From contig JASISA010000027.1 of the NCBI GenBank assembly GCA_031771865.1, positions 3,463,313-3,527,312 on the forward strand: DNA of 64,000 nt, written 5' to 3'. The notes beneath the pieces were generated by a model. That model had not been told where the DNA came from. It saw nothing but the letters and a program-made list of their open reading frames with translations, and did no database searches. Positions 43,291-55,290 of the stretch are shown here, piece by piece. The translations under genes and the position numbers were made by a program. The stretch is from Nothophaeocryptopus gaeumannii (taxonomy: Eukaryota; Ascomycota; Dothideomycetes; Mycosphaerellales; Mycosphaerellaceae). Within the stretch, counting starts at the first letter, position 1. Every line of letters begins with the position of its first letter.

Positions 43291-44012
43291 AGCGTTGACA
43301 GCTTTGTCGAGCCTTTGCCCCAACCTGGGGCGTTCGATCTGATGCCATGGTTTGCTGATACTGAGTAGTAATAACTGAGCACAGGTAGCTGTACTGTGCA
43401 GCTAGTGTATGAGTTTGGCTGGCAAGCAGAAGATTGTTGTCGTATTTGTTATTGCTAGGAGCAGTTTGATACCCCCTCTGCACAAATTCATTCGGACTGA
43501 GTATGGATACTTGTTCAAGGACACTCTTGTTGAAAAAAGACTCTACATACCTCACCGCACTCGGCGGATAAGAAGTTCTTTGATGCAGTTAGCATAACAG
43601 GACTCGTAGTCCACGATGTAGACTTAGATCTGCATCTCACACATTGGTCAGTTTCCATAACTCTCATGCGAGTCTGGGAGAATTGAAGATAGAAGTCCAC
43701 TTTTTGATTGTGTCCATCTGCTCTCGGAGGTCAGAATTCTCGTCTCTGGCGGCCACAGTGCTCTGGCTCGTTTTCCTTGCTTCAATACTGGAGTACGAGT
43801 CTATTGAACTCTGCGAAAGATCTACAACGCTCTCTATGCTGACAGACTGCAATGAATGCTTGCGCATGCTATCCGCTCTCCATAGCTCTCGCCCGATCCA
43901 TGCATCTGCCCAGAGTGCGACTCTGCAAGAATCCTTTTTTTTGACGCATCGTTATTCATTCGTCAACCCATCCTGAATCGTGAGCCCTGCATGCAGGTTC
44001 GAAAAGAGGTCT
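43291..44012. other. Gap between convergent coiled-coil and KRS1 genes
   Basis: About 720 bp holding both 3' regions. The only candidate is the weak small ORF at 43664-43867. Confidence 0.5.
43664..43867 (-). CDS. Possible small ORF, weak support
   Basis: 67 codons starting MRKHSLQSVSIESVVDLSQS, hydrophilic and Ser-rich, ending NSPRLA. The composition is protein-like, but there is no family match, no clear splice partner and it sits where two 3' ends meet. It may be an exon of an unrecognised small gene or chance. Confidence 0.2.
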   Translation of the reverse strand: MRKHSLQSVSIESVVDLSQSSIDSYSSIEARKTSQSTVAARDENSDLREQMDTIKKWTSIFNSPRLA

Positions 44013-45968
44013 TCATTTGTGTGGAATGCCCTCTTCCGGCATTGGCGTTACGTCGGTCACTTCGGCTGCCTTTGGCTTTGGACCTGGGTTGTTCTGCACC
44101 TCATCTTTCTGTTACACGGTCAGCCTCGTAATCACTTCATTGCAAGGAAGAAACCGTCAACTCACCATGAATGGGAAGGTCAGCACCTCTTTGATGGTGT
44201 AATTGTTGGTCAAGAACATAACCATCCGGTCGATGCCCATACCCCAACCACCGGTTGGTGGGAGACCGTACTCCATGGCATTCAAGAAGGGCTCATCAAG
44301 CGGCTGCGCCTCGTCATCTCCCTGTGCCTTTTGTCTCGCCTGCTCTTCAAATCGTAACCTCTGATCGAACGGATCGTTCAACTCGGTGTACGCATTGACA
44401 ATTTCCTTCTTGCAGACAAAAGCCTCGAAGCGTTCGCACAGACCCGGATTTGAGCGGTGATACTTGGCGAGCGGGCTCATCATTTGAGGATGACCGGTGA
44501 TGAATGTTGGGTTGATGCATTTCTCCTCAATGAACTCGCCCACCATCTTGTCGATCATGCGAGCGTTGGTGAGGGGAGGCGCGCATTCAATTCCGGTCTT
44601 CTTCAGCATACGCTTGAGGAACTCATTCGTCTCTTGTGTGTGCAGTTGGTCTCCCGGCGGAAACTTCTCTCCGCAAGCCTCTTCCAGCGCTGGGATCATC
44701 TCAACCCGCTTCCAGGGCTTGGCCCAATTGACTTTGTACTCCTCGCCGGTCTGAGTAGTGAAGGTCGTCTCGAGACCGCCAGTGACATATTGGACTATGC
44801 CCTCCACGAGCTGCTCGGTCCGGTCCATGACATCGTACACATCAGCGAACGCCTCGTAATACTCACAAGTCGTGAATTCTGGATTGTGAGTCAAGTCAAT
44901 GCCTTCATTTCTGAACTGCCTGCCCAGCTCATAGACCTTGTGAATCCCTCCAATTATCAATTGCTTGAGCGGGAGCTCGGTGGCGATGCGTAGAGCCAGA
45001 TCCATCTTGAGATCGTTGTGGTGAGTGAAGAAAGGCTTGGCAGTTGCACCTCCCGCGGACTTGAGCAGGATGGGGGTCTCAACCTCATAGAAGCCGTTGT
45101 TGTCGAAGTAATTGCGGATAAATCGAACAATCTTGGAACGCGCAATGAAGGTGTCAACCGTGCTCTTGTTCATGATGAGATCCAGGTGGCGGTTTCGGTA
45201 GCGCTCCTCAGTATCCTTGAATCCATAGTGCTCCGAAGGAATTTGGTGAAGGCACGGCGACAGAAGAATGACCTCCTGAGCAAAGATGGACAGTTCTCCT
45301 GGATTGTCCTCTCTTTTCGGGCTGGTCCTGCCCGGGTATCCCGTCACACCAATGATATCGCCTCTTCGCAGGTGGTCGTGTTGCTCCGCGAACGGGGTCT
45401 TGCTCGTGCTCTCCAGGTTTTGTGCCATGATCTGGATCTCAGCGCCATCGACAGCCACCTCGTAGAAGCGAAGGTTCTCGCCAGCGGTGCGGATGTTGTA
45501 AATGCGGCAGCCAATGTGTATGACCTTGTCCTTGACCAGCTCTCCTTTCTTGAGGTGACCAAACTCGTTCTGAAAGTTGCGGAGGTCGTAGTCGACGTGG
45601 AACTTGTGCGGATACGGGTTGGGATTCTGGGTCTCTTTCATACGCTTAACAGCTCGCGATCGGATCTCGAAGTATTGATTCGGGTTCAATTTGGCCTCGT
45701 CCTCCTCATCGGCACCGGCCTTGCGCTTGGGTTGCGGCGGTGCTTGTCTGGTGGCCTCACGCTCGGCCTTCTTGGCGTCCTTTTCTCGCTGCTTCTGCCT
45801 CTTCTTCAGCTCCGTTTTGGAGACCATCTCGCCCGTCGCTTCATCCAGCAGCAGATTGGGCTGCGTGGATGTGGACGCCGCCGCCTCGCCCGTAGTCATC
45901 TGCGACACCTTGTCGGTAACGCTGTTCACCGCGTCCTTGACCGCGTCGGCCGCCTGCTGCGCCGCCAT
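44013..45968 (-). CDS. KRS1: Cytosolic lysyl-tRNA synthetase (class II)
   Basis: Exons 45968-44166 and 44108-44013, 632 aa. The intron falls inside the last motif: FPFM joins KDEVQNNPGPKPKAAEV, the usual FPFMKD context. The N-terminal extension has a Lys-rich helix (KKRQKQREKDAKKAEREA) that binds tRNA in eukaryotic enzymes. The OB anticodon-binding domain spans about 120-240. Class II motif 1 is in EVETPILLKSAGGATAKPF, motif 2 in YELGRQFRNEGIDLTHNPEF and motif 3 in GGWGMGIDRMVMFLTNN. No mitochondrial presequence is visible from the ATG at 45968. The frame remains open 16 codons upstream without an ATG. Confidence 0.95.
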
Positions 45969-46396
45969 GTTGGGGGATCTTTGATCGGCCTGGGTAGTCT
46001 TGGACGGATTGTGCAATGTCCAATGCTTGCGTGCAAGACGCCGTTGAAGTTATATAGCGAAATTTAGCATCTGTGGCATGACTGTTTGTTTAGTGTGACT
46101 CGCCAACGCCAGGCCCCGCTTCATGCATGACTCTTATTTCGACTCGTGTGAAATATGTACATACGGTGCATCGCTGTTCTATAGAACCATACGTCCTATA
46201 CCACCTAGGTACCTTCATACCCTATTGTACTCGAGAATCGTGATCGTCCAAGGAGATGTGTCGAGAAACGTGAAGGGTCCCCGACCCGTTACTTCGTTGT
46301 GCTCATGAGTCATTAATGTACAATTATTGCAACGGCCTGCGCTGCGTGCCTACTGTATTGTCGTCTATACCGAGCTCGCGACATTAACTCATCTTC

Positions 46397-47238
46397 CTAG
46401 TAGTTCCTCCCTCTCCGATGCTCGTCCTCATAATAACCATAGTCAAGACCATTGCTATTGGATCGTTGATGCCGTGGCCTGTCATTGCTATACGACCTCC
46501 GCTGCTTTCCATACGTATGTCCTCCTACTCCACCAAGGATTGCGCCACCTAGGGTACCGAGGCCAGGAAATATAGCTATTCAGCTGTCAGCATGTGTGCA
46601 GTGGTGGTGCATACGGTAGCAAAGCACCTCGGGGAGCAACATGCGCCTCTCGTAAGGTGGCACAGAAACTTACCGTCTCCAATAAGGGCTCCTCCACTTG
46701 CACCAACGAATGTTTTAAACCCACTACTCTTTTTGCGATGCATCTGAGGCCTGTCATGGTGTTCATGATGTTTCCGATGCCTGCTCCGACTCCTGCTCCT
46801 AGGCCTCGACTGCTCTCGGAACGGAGACTGAGCCGGCCTGTAGTTTGGTGTTGACGAAGGCCGTCGATTGTCGTGGAACACTGAAGACATAGCCGGCTGG
46901 CCAGGCGGAGGGAACGGGGGCCCTTGCGGTTGCGGAGGGTAAGGGTTCTGGAAGTCCCCTGGTTTGTACATTGCAGTGGACGGTCGTGATCCTTTGTCGG
47001 GAATGAGATGTTGATTCGGCGGGGGGACGGGCCGATAAATATCGTCTACGGGAGGCGGCCGGTATTGGGGAGGTGGTTGAGAGTGCGGTCTCGGTTCGGC
47101 ATAGGCAGTATACGGAGGCGGCGCGTCTGATAGTGGATAGGGTGGGTTCAGCGTTTGTTGTGACTGTTGAGGCGGCTGAAATGATTGAGGGTGGGGAGGG
47201 CCACCATTCGCAGTTGCGTAGTACTCTGCCGCGGCCAT
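46397..47238 (-). CDS. Proline-rich glycine-zipper protein
   Basis: Exons 47238-46674 and 46575-46397, with a 98-nt intron; 247 aa. The N-terminal ~120 residues are Pro/Gln/Tyr-rich (PPPQYRPPPVDDIYRPV). An Arg/Ser-His stretch follows (SRPRSRSRSRHRKHHEHH). A glycine zipper spans the exon junction: GFKTFVGASGGALIGD-AIFPGLGTLGGAILGGVGG. The tail is basic and Tyr-rich. Glycine zippers of this kind form hairpin-like membrane insertions. Fungal proteins with this layout are common and uncharacterised. The junction is phase 1 and keeps the zipper periodicity, which supports the intron. Confidence 0.78.
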
Positions 47239-48456
47239 ATCGGCGCAAGAGGACGAAAGCGGGCCCAAGTTGGCCTTCGTGATATGAGAAAGATGCGAGG
47301 AGACAGAGAGTAACTCTTCGTCAAAGACACCTTGTGCTTGACAGTAGTAGGCAGATCAGTGGAAAAGGGAAAATAAAGAAATGCGAGGAGGCGAAGCGCG
47401 GCTGAAGAGTACCACTGAAGGTACTAGGGGATGGCGAAGTGCATGTGATGCAAACCTCGTACAGTCAGCAAGGGCTGATGATCAAAAGGCTCTTTTCTTT
47501 GCCTTTCTGGCGGATGCGGTTGACATCGGAGGGCATGAGGGTCAGTCCGGCATTTGGGCTCGGGAGAGTAGTCTTAGACAGTGGTGACGGTGTTGATGGC
47601 AGGTGATGATGGCTGCGGGGAGGGATGTAATAGTCCCACTATTGCCAGCGTCGATACACATCTAATACCCCGACTCTGATGTACTGAGAGGTATGGGAAA
47701 GGGTGGTGTACTGTAGTCATGTGGTCGTGTGGTGGTCATGTCGTGTGGCCTCTCAAAGATGGGCGCGACAGATTGATTGTTCTGCCCGAGTGACGCAAGC
47801 ACAAGCTCCTGCTCCTATTCCGGAGTACAAAGGTACATGTATACATGCATACATGTATGTAATGTGTACAAACACGGCAAAGCGCCGGTAATAAGGCGCT
47901 TCTTCCTTCTCGGTCAAGCACTGCCGATACACTTCCCCGTGCGTGCATGTGACGTCCTCCGCCCTCTATAGTTCTAACAGCGATGAGGATTCTTTACTCG
48001 CGTATCATATCCGACGTCTCGACCTACATATAGATACCTACCTCCTACACCTCCTTTTCAAGTGCTCCGCTGATTCTACGCCGCTTCAATATTTGATGGA
48101 GCTTCATTGCTTCTTGACAAACAACGCCAGAGCGGAACAGGCCCTAGCGCAGCAGCGGTATGTGAAGGAGAGCATAATATCCAACGCTGTTGGCTACTGT
48201 CCCCAACGAAATGCAGTCGGACATTTCATTCTCTCCGTCCATCCACCTCTGCAGCAGTTCATCACATAACATAACACACACCACGTGACCGGCGCATTGA
48301 TTACCACACGCTGTGCAGTGATCGACGCCGTAAATCCGTTCAAATCGCCGTAGTCCACTCTACCACTCCTTGAAGTACTATATACTCCGTATCCTTGTAG
48401 TCATTCGTCTCTGTGCTCCCGCAACCTCACGGAAACAGACATCCAGCTCGAGCATC
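47239..48456. promoter_or_regulatory. Long divergent intergenic region (glycine-zipper and SDR genes)
   Basis: About 1.2 kb. It contains clustered ACATGTATACATGCATACATGT-like strings near 47835-47860, and a TATATACTCCGT string at 48379-48390 just upstream of the SDR start. A plus-strand 108-codon ORF at 47943 is not convincing. Confidence 0.5.
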
Positions 48457-49679
48457 ATGTCGACGCCCAAGATCCTTCTCACCGGCGCGACTGGCTATAT
48501 TGGAGGAACGCTTCTCGCCCATCTCCTTCAATCTGATCATCCAATATTGAAGGAGCTAGTCTTCACCTGCCTTCTTCGAGGCGAGGACCGTGTGTCCAAA
48601 TTGAAGTCTTCATACGGCGACCGTGTCAATCCGGCGTTGCACAAAGATTTGGACGACATTGAAAGAACCGAGGAGGTGGCCAGTGAGCACGACATCGTCA
48701 TTAATACGGCCCTGGGCTATCATCCCGCCAGCTCGGAAGCTCTTGTGCGAGGCCTAGCAAAGCGAAAAGAAACCACTGGCAAAGACGTGTATATGATCCA
48801 TACGTCTGGAACGTCTAACCTCGCCGACCAACCCATCTCCAAGGCGTATACTGAAGAAGGCGGTGTCCGAATATTTGACGATGCCACAGATGACATCTAC
48901 GCCTACGAGAAGGGACGCAACGCGGAGACTGTCTATGGACAGAGAACGAGTGAGCTGGGCGTGATCGATGCAGGACTGGAGACCGGAGTCAAGACTATAG
49001 TCATCATGAGTCCAACCATCTACGGAATTGGTACCGGGAATTGGAACAGAAGTAGTATTCAAATTCCAGCTTACGTCGCTGCCACACTCAGGACTGGTCA
49101 AGCCGTAGTCGTCGGGGATGGTAAAGGCATCTGGGATAATGTACGTTGTACCGGACAAAAGTTCGCTGCGGCGTAGCCTGATCGAATGCTTAGGTTCATG
49201 TCGAAGACTTGGCAGTCTTGTATGAGTTGGTGCTCCGCGATATCATCGAGCGCCAAGGCAGAGGTCTGCCATTCGGCAAGAAGGGCATCATATTCTCAGG
49301 TGTCGGTGAGCATTCTTGGATGGGTGTGGCTCAAAGCGTCGCAGATGTCGCGTTTGATCGCGGGCTGATTAAAACGAATCATGTCAAATCGGTTAGCTTG
49401 GAGGAAGGCGCCGCTATCTTGACGGGACATTTGATCGGTAAGCCAGAGGGAGACCAGTTGCTGACAGAGCTCGGACTCTCCAGCAACTCGAGGACGAGAA
49501 GTAGCATTGCACGAGGACTGGTAAGTCGTCAGAAAGTCCATATCGCTTGAGTCGTATATTCAGGTGGCTGATTCCTTTGCGTGCGCTTGTAGGGCTGGAA
49601 GCCAACGCGCGGTGATGATGCTTTCAGGAAAGGCTTCAGCGAAGACGTCAACATTGCTGCGAGCAATGCGTCTTCATAA
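48457..49679 (+). CDS. NAD(P)-dependent epimerase/dehydratase-like protein (atypical extended SDR)
   Basis: Exons 48457-49140, 49194-49520 and 49593-49679, 365 aa. The Rossmann motif TGATGYIGG is at residues 9-17. The later part has HTSGTSNL, VKTIVIMSPTIYGIGTG and, across the first intron, GKGIWDN-VHVEDLAVLYELV, typical of the NmrA/epimerase group. The third exon restores GWKPTRGDDAFRKGFSEDVN, the usual family end. Introns are 53 and 72 nt. Members use NAD(P)H for reductions or act as redox sensors; the substrate is not evident. No biosynthetic neighbours support a pathway. Confidence 0.87.
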
Positions 49680-51655
49680 TTTCCACCCATGTGAACTCAT
49701 CCTAGCTTGGTTGTCTGAGCTCGTCAGTAAGCAGAGTCGTTTCACGCCAAGCGAGGGATGCTCTCGGATTTGGAAAGAGTGCAGGCACAGACTTTGGCAG
49801 ACGCGAGACGACGCAAGCGCCGGTGTGTGCGAACTACGCTAGATTGCCCTCAATTGATTCATCATTTGATCCCGTTGATCTTCTCCCAGACTTGTGGCGA
49901 TCTGACACTCGGTCCTTGCGGTTGAAGCCGGAGATGGCAGAGGATCCTTGTTCAATGGCACAGCCATGCTATCCACGAACGGGAACTGGTGGCAGATAAG
50001 TAGTATCTGAGCATGCATCAAAAGTGTCAGTTTATCGGAGGTGATGTTGAGATAGGGAGTGGCGTGGCCTCGACCCAAGCCCTTTCTGTAACGCCAAGAT
50101 CGCCACTTCGTGTAACATTCGCCATTTGATGTTACAATGCGGTTGATCATGAGCAGCCTATGAAGGATCCGATGTTTTACAAGACAGGTCGTGGCGCGGC
50201 CGAAGTTCTGGTCGTCATCAATGTGTCGGAGGCCAACGCAATCCTTTAAGTGGGTTCCTCTGGGATATTTGCAAAAGACAATACTCAAAAATGCCAGACT
50301 GAAATACCTGAAGTTACTGGTTCCGTTTCCGATCTGGGTCGTCGCTAGAGCTCCTTTGCATCATAGTCTGTGAGCCAGGCTAGGTGCGTGTTGGTCAAGT
50401 GTGGCGCATTGTTGACATTCCAAGTCCGAAGAGGCACTAGCAGTCGTCATCGGTGGTCGTACTCTGAAAGCAGGCTTGCATTTGATGCCGAAAGTGGTGT
50501 TTGAACATGCGCTAGTGAAGCATACGGAGATGGTCGGGAGAGCTGCAGAGAGCTTCGCTACACTCTGTTCAATCGCGGACAGACTATCAACGTGGATCAA
50601 TATCGTCCTCATTCGTATATGCAACTGCCACGAGGGACGCTCCTTAGTTTCGTTTCTCGGAGGACGGAGTAGTTCGACTTTCGCAGAGCGCGCGTGTGGA
50701 CGGGAAGTCATCTCGGAGCAATGTGTCTAGGAACGGAGTGGTATAAAGGCCATGCATGTCGTTCAGCCGAAGCCATTGTCAGCGAGCGCTGGCACGTTTA
50801 CCATGTCAAGAAATCCGTAAATGTCCAAGGATGTGCAATCGTGAGGTTGCCAAACATCGAGCTTGTGGTGAGTCGTTGAACCCTGGAACCCAGCAGACGC
50901 TTGCTGACGTTCAATTTCCCCTTCTGCAGGACACGCGGTATGGCAAGTTCAGATCCATGTAGGGCCTTTCGGGGACTGATAGATACAGGCTCATGGCACA
51001 TCCCTTGAGGCCGTGAGAGTCTCGATTTGCAACGCTGCACCGAAACAAGGCTCTTGTCATACTCCTACGTGGACCACGTTTGACGTTCAACGGCCATACT
51101 GTGACGCATGCATCATCAGGGGAGAGGTGCTCGCGCAGGAGCGAGGCCTTGGTCCAGGAGTTTATTCCAGTCAAATGGAGGCGTCGTACAGCAGCCTGCG
51201 AGAAGCAAATCCTAATGCATGGCCGCGAACGAAGCATGCGAATAGCATCCACGCAATGAGCACCAGTCGGCCAAACATGCGGTACTGATGAAATCTGTCT
51301 GGCATACAGATCATCGCATGGATCGCGGCAAAGGCTGTGTCACGGGATACCGGGCTGTAGGACTAAGCGACGGCAGAGTTTTGTGTGCAAAATCCCTACG
51401 AAGAATTCCAATTGCACGCACCTCAGACGGGAGAAAAGCCATGAGTGTTCGAAGTGTCATTGTTGGACGGTTGATGGGAATGGGTAAGTGGGGGGAAAGT
51501 GAAGTTCGGGGTGGAGGTCCGTGCCAATCCCTATCAAACTCAAAATCGCGGCCCGCGTGATGTGTAGGTGTGGCAAGTGCAATTGCTGCACGACGGTTCA
51601 ATACGACTACGGACTCGCAGTACATACATGTACACGTTCATGCGCCATCGTTCCC
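49680..51655. other. Two-kilobase gene-free stretch
   Basis: No ORF above about 150 codons and none with a recognisable family. Base composition is close to that of neighbouring genes and unlike the RIP-like block, so it may be an old gene remnant. Two short reading stretches look faintly protein-like: a minus-strand one at 49839-50288 and a plus-strand one at 50476-50730 (VIGGRTLKAGLHLMPKVVFE, partly upstream). I could not assign either. Confidence 0.45.
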
Positions 51656-52886
51656 ATGGCATTGATTTCACCGCGACTCTGCAGTCTTCCACCTCCCTTG
51701 AGGACGCAAGTGGTCGATGCTGCGTTCCGCGGCAAAACGTGCTTTTCCTCGTCCGCTCTTGCTGCCGCTTCTGGCCATGAGAATCCATTGGTATGACCGC
51801 GAACTGGGTCTTGGCATGTCATCTGGCGACTATGCGTGTATTCGTCTCAAGGCGCTCAATCTGACTGGAAGCTTTATGTAGGGACTTCCGCGCTCTGGTA
51901 CGCCTCCAAACTTAGCTGCTCGCATGAAAAGAGGTAAGGTGCCGGCTCCGCTATGCTCTGCTCTGCTCTCACTCCCTGACCTGACCCTCCTGCCGCAGGC
52001 CTTCCAGAACGGCGACCAATCTCTCGCGTGAATAAGGTCGTAGCTGTCAGCAGTGCCAAGGGAGGCGTTGGCAAAAGCACCATATCTGTGAACCTCGCTC
52101 TCTCGATGGCTCGACAGGGCCTCCGTACTGGAATACTCGATACAGATATCTACGGACCAAGCATACCCACACTGCTGAACGTGCGTGTCTGCATCTCTGC
52201 CATGACTGCATCGAACGGGGAGCTGACCCAGACCAGCTCGAAGGATACGAGCCCGAGCTAGACGCGCAAAATAGATTGGTTCCCTTGACCGCATATGGTG
52301 TCAAAGCCATGTCCATGGGCTTTCTGGTGCCTCAAGAGAACCCGATTGCCTGGCGAGGCCTCATGATACAGAAGGCCATGAACCAATTGCTGTTTGAAGT
52401 TTCCTGGCCTGCATTGGATGTTCTGATACTGGACCTGCCACCTGGGACTGGCGATGTGCAGCTCACGATCACCCAAAGCATCGAACTTGCGGGTGCAGCC
52501 ATCGTATCCACGCCCCAGGATCTAGCGTTACGAGATGCTGTCAGAGGAGTCGAGATGTTCAAAAAAGTCGACGTTCCAATACTCGGAATGATACAAAATA
52601 TGAGCACATTTGTCTGTTCACACTGCGGCCACAGCCATGACATTTTTGGTCTTGATGGTACGCACACGCATGAGGATGAACCTTGGACAGTAGCTGATCC
52701 ACAATAGGAGCGAGAAAGAAATGTCAGGACCTCGGGCTTTCATTTCTTGGTGATGTCCCTTTGCATCCGAACATTTGCGCGGACGCCGATGTTGGCAAAC
52801 CAACGATAGTCGCCCGCCCAGATTCGGCCCAGGCACAGGCTTTTCAAGACCTTGTACGAGCCATCCGGAGCAAGCTGCAGATATAA
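51656..52886 (+). CDS. IND1: Mitochondrial Fe-S P-loop NTPase Ind1 (NUBPL; Mrp/NBP35 family)
   Basis: Five exons: 51656-51790, 51882-51933, 51999-52180, 52237-52657 and 52708-52886, giving 322 aa. The first 40 residues (MALISPRLCSLPPPLRTQVV onward) form a mitochondrial presequence. The junctions restore HENPL-GLPRSGTPPNLAARMK and PTLLN-LEGYEPELDAQ. Walker A KGGVGKST is at residues 83-90, LDLPPGTGDVQLT follows, and the cluster-binding CSHC has its Cys at 250 and 253. The end GDVPLHPNICADADVGKPTV is diagnostic. In the known family Ind1 delivers [4Fe-4S] clusters to respiratory complex I, so its presence suggests this fungus has complex I. It converges on the amidase gene. Confidence 0.94.
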
Positions 52887-53118
52887 ATAAACAACGAGTA
52901 ACCTTTGCAACAGTCGAGGCAAATTCTCGACTCCCAGAGAGGCAAAGCGCCATTCATTCTATGACCCGATGCTTACCTCACGTCATATCTCCTGAGCTGA
53001 GCTCTATCACTGAAGACACTTCTCGTGGTGTAAGGGTCCGAGTCAGCACGTGTGTCCCCGTTTCCAGGCCGTCGTCGAATCCGTACGAACCAAAGCGCAA
53101 CGCAGCCGAAAGATCTTG

Positions 53119-55290
53119 TTACAATTTGGCAGTGATCTTCGAACCAACCGCCAGCTCCGAGGTCTCCAATATCATCTCGAGAGCCTCGATTAGTTTTTCA
53201 TCTTCGTACCTTCTTCCGATCAACTGCAGCGATATAAGCGCGTCTTGGAATTTGGCCGGATCGTCTGGTGGAAACAGGCATCAGGCATTACGCTTGTATG
53301 TCGAGCATGATATCCTGACTTACATAGATCATAATTATATGCATCTCGCTCGTTGCGAGGCTTATAGTCTTTCTCTATTCCGTCTCTTGCGTCGCAAGTG
53401 AGGCCTGTTGGGAACACAAGTGCAGGATAGTCCAGCAGGTTCCATTGAGATGTGTATCCCTGGAAGAATTGTCGGCTCGCGCTGCTCATCACCTCATGAG
53501 ATGGGTTCGTTTTGGAGATCTCACCCAATACCGAGCAGTATCTAGCAATGGAGCGACACCGGGCCCCGTAGGAGTGAGAACGACGTCGACCCTGCTTGCT
53601 GTCAGGAACTATCCTTTCGAATCTGCCAATTTGCGAGAACACATACATCCTGTCCTCCGCAGCAGTGGCATCTACCAGCAAAGGCTCTGTAGAATCCGGT
53701 CCGGATAATCCAGTGTTGATGCTGTTCCACTAACACGAATTCCTGGAATCAGCTCTCGCCTTCCCGGCTGATCGTCACTTTGAGAGCCTTACATGCCGGG
53801 CGTAGGCTGCCTTGTAATCATCACGTTCAGTTGTCAATCGCCACATCTCGGGGATGGTTCGCGACTTGACATTGGGATTCTCTTCCAAGATGAACTTACT
53901 AAGCGGGCGGTATGGCTCTCCGGAAGCGTCGATCGCCTCTTTCTCTTCTCGCGCGCCGTCGGCGAAGTAGAGCGAAGAGATGATTCTCCACGCCTCGTCA
54001 TGCTTGTATGGCGGAAAGTCGACGATTTCCACGTCAGAATGACCTTTCAGTCTGTTGACGAGGGTGTTAATGCCGCGCAGAATGGGTGGGTGGGGCTTTA
54101 CGATTCCATCATCTGCAAGTACGCCAATCCTGAGCTTTTTCTTGCCGTCTTTGCCTTTGCGGAGCAGCGACGACTGCGAGGTATCTTTCCACGGTAAAAG
54201 AACCAAACTTGGCTCGTAGAGCCACGGTCTCTGGTCAATCAAAGTCTTCATAAAGATCTTGACCCCCTTCAGACTCGTACTCAAAGGTCCACTTAAGATC
54301 ATTGAGAACTGTCAGCAGTGTTCACTATCGGCGTGAGTCGTTGTCAGATCTACTCACATAGTTGCAACAACATGCTCTTGGCCAAGCATCTGGACAAGAA
54401 AGAGTGAAAGCGTCAGTGAATGCTTGAAAGTTGGCAATCTCGTTGCATGCTACTCACAGTAGCGGCCAAACCATTTAATGGCAAGCGGTAAGTTGATGGT
54501 CGTAACCCGAAAACTCCATTGTTCGCCGCAGGGCTTCTGATCGATCCTCCGATATCTGTTCCAATGCCCAGACAGCTGCCTTTGATACCTACCAATGCCC
54601 CTTCTCCACCACTTGACCCGCCAGACGTGAGGCTGGTATTATAAGGATTCACGGTAACGCCGAAAATATTGCTCGATGTTTCCAGATGCATCAATGTCTG
54701 GGGCTCTGTCGTTCTCGCATAGAACACCGCACCGGCATTCCACAAGAGCTTTAGAATCAGGGCCTGGCCCACAGATGATGGCAGCGTCAGCCACGGCTTG
54801 AGTTATGAGGAGGCATGCTACGGGTGCTTACATCGTCTTGTCCAAGGTGACCGACCCAAGAGATAAATCCGGCATTGAGATCTAAACCTTTCATCGTAAT
54901 GTGCTCTTTGACGCTGATTGGTAGGCCATGGAGAGGCCCGATCGGTTGGCCGTGTTTGGAGATGTACTCGTCAAGGAAAGTCGCTCGTTGAATAGCTTTG
55001 TCTGAGAGCAACTCCGTAATGCAGTTCGTGAGTCTCTGGGCCAGTGCAGCTCGTTGCAAGAAGACCTTGACCACGGCATTGCTGGAGAGTGCTCGGGTAG
55101 CCAAGCTCTGCAACAGAGCCTCTGGCGAGCTCTCGGTGATGGAAAACACTTCGGACGAGAGTAATTGAGCTGGTATGCCAGTAACGTTTGAAGGCCGCTC
55201 CTGTGCTAAGTCAGGGACCTTCGGCTCAATCGCGTCGATGGTAGAATCACGATGCCATCGGCGCGACTCGGCGATGGATTGCCAGGACAT
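53119..55290 (-). CDS. Amidase (acetamidase-like, amidase signature family)
   Basis: Eight exons: 55290-54832, 54763-54458, 54389-54358 (32 nt), 54291-53793, 53729-53647, 53591-53525, 53459-53324 and 53264-53119, giving 575 aa. The Ser-cisSer-Lys triad is visible: Lys128 in GLPISVKEH, the Ser pair 203/204 in GGSSGGEGAL and Ser227 in GTDIGGSIRSPA. Junctions restore MLGQEHVVAT-IGPLSTSLKG, VDVVLTPTGPGVAPLLDTAR, YTSQWNLLDYPALVFPTG and DPAKFQDALISLQLIGRRYE. Size and order resemble fungal acetamidases (AmdS, about 550 aa), which release ammonia from small amides; the real substrate is unknown. All introns are 55-68 nt with CTGAC-type branch points. Confidence 0.9.

Noticed and set aside
47943..48269. 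108-codon plus-strand ORF upstream of the SDR gene
   Set aside because: Overlaps a promoter-like region, no family resemblance, and no clear ATG context.
54291..54357. Apparent frameshift in the amidase gene
   Set aside because: Using the acceptor CTTAAG at 54292-54294 in place of the earlier ACAG restores ATIGPLSTSLKG without any lesion.
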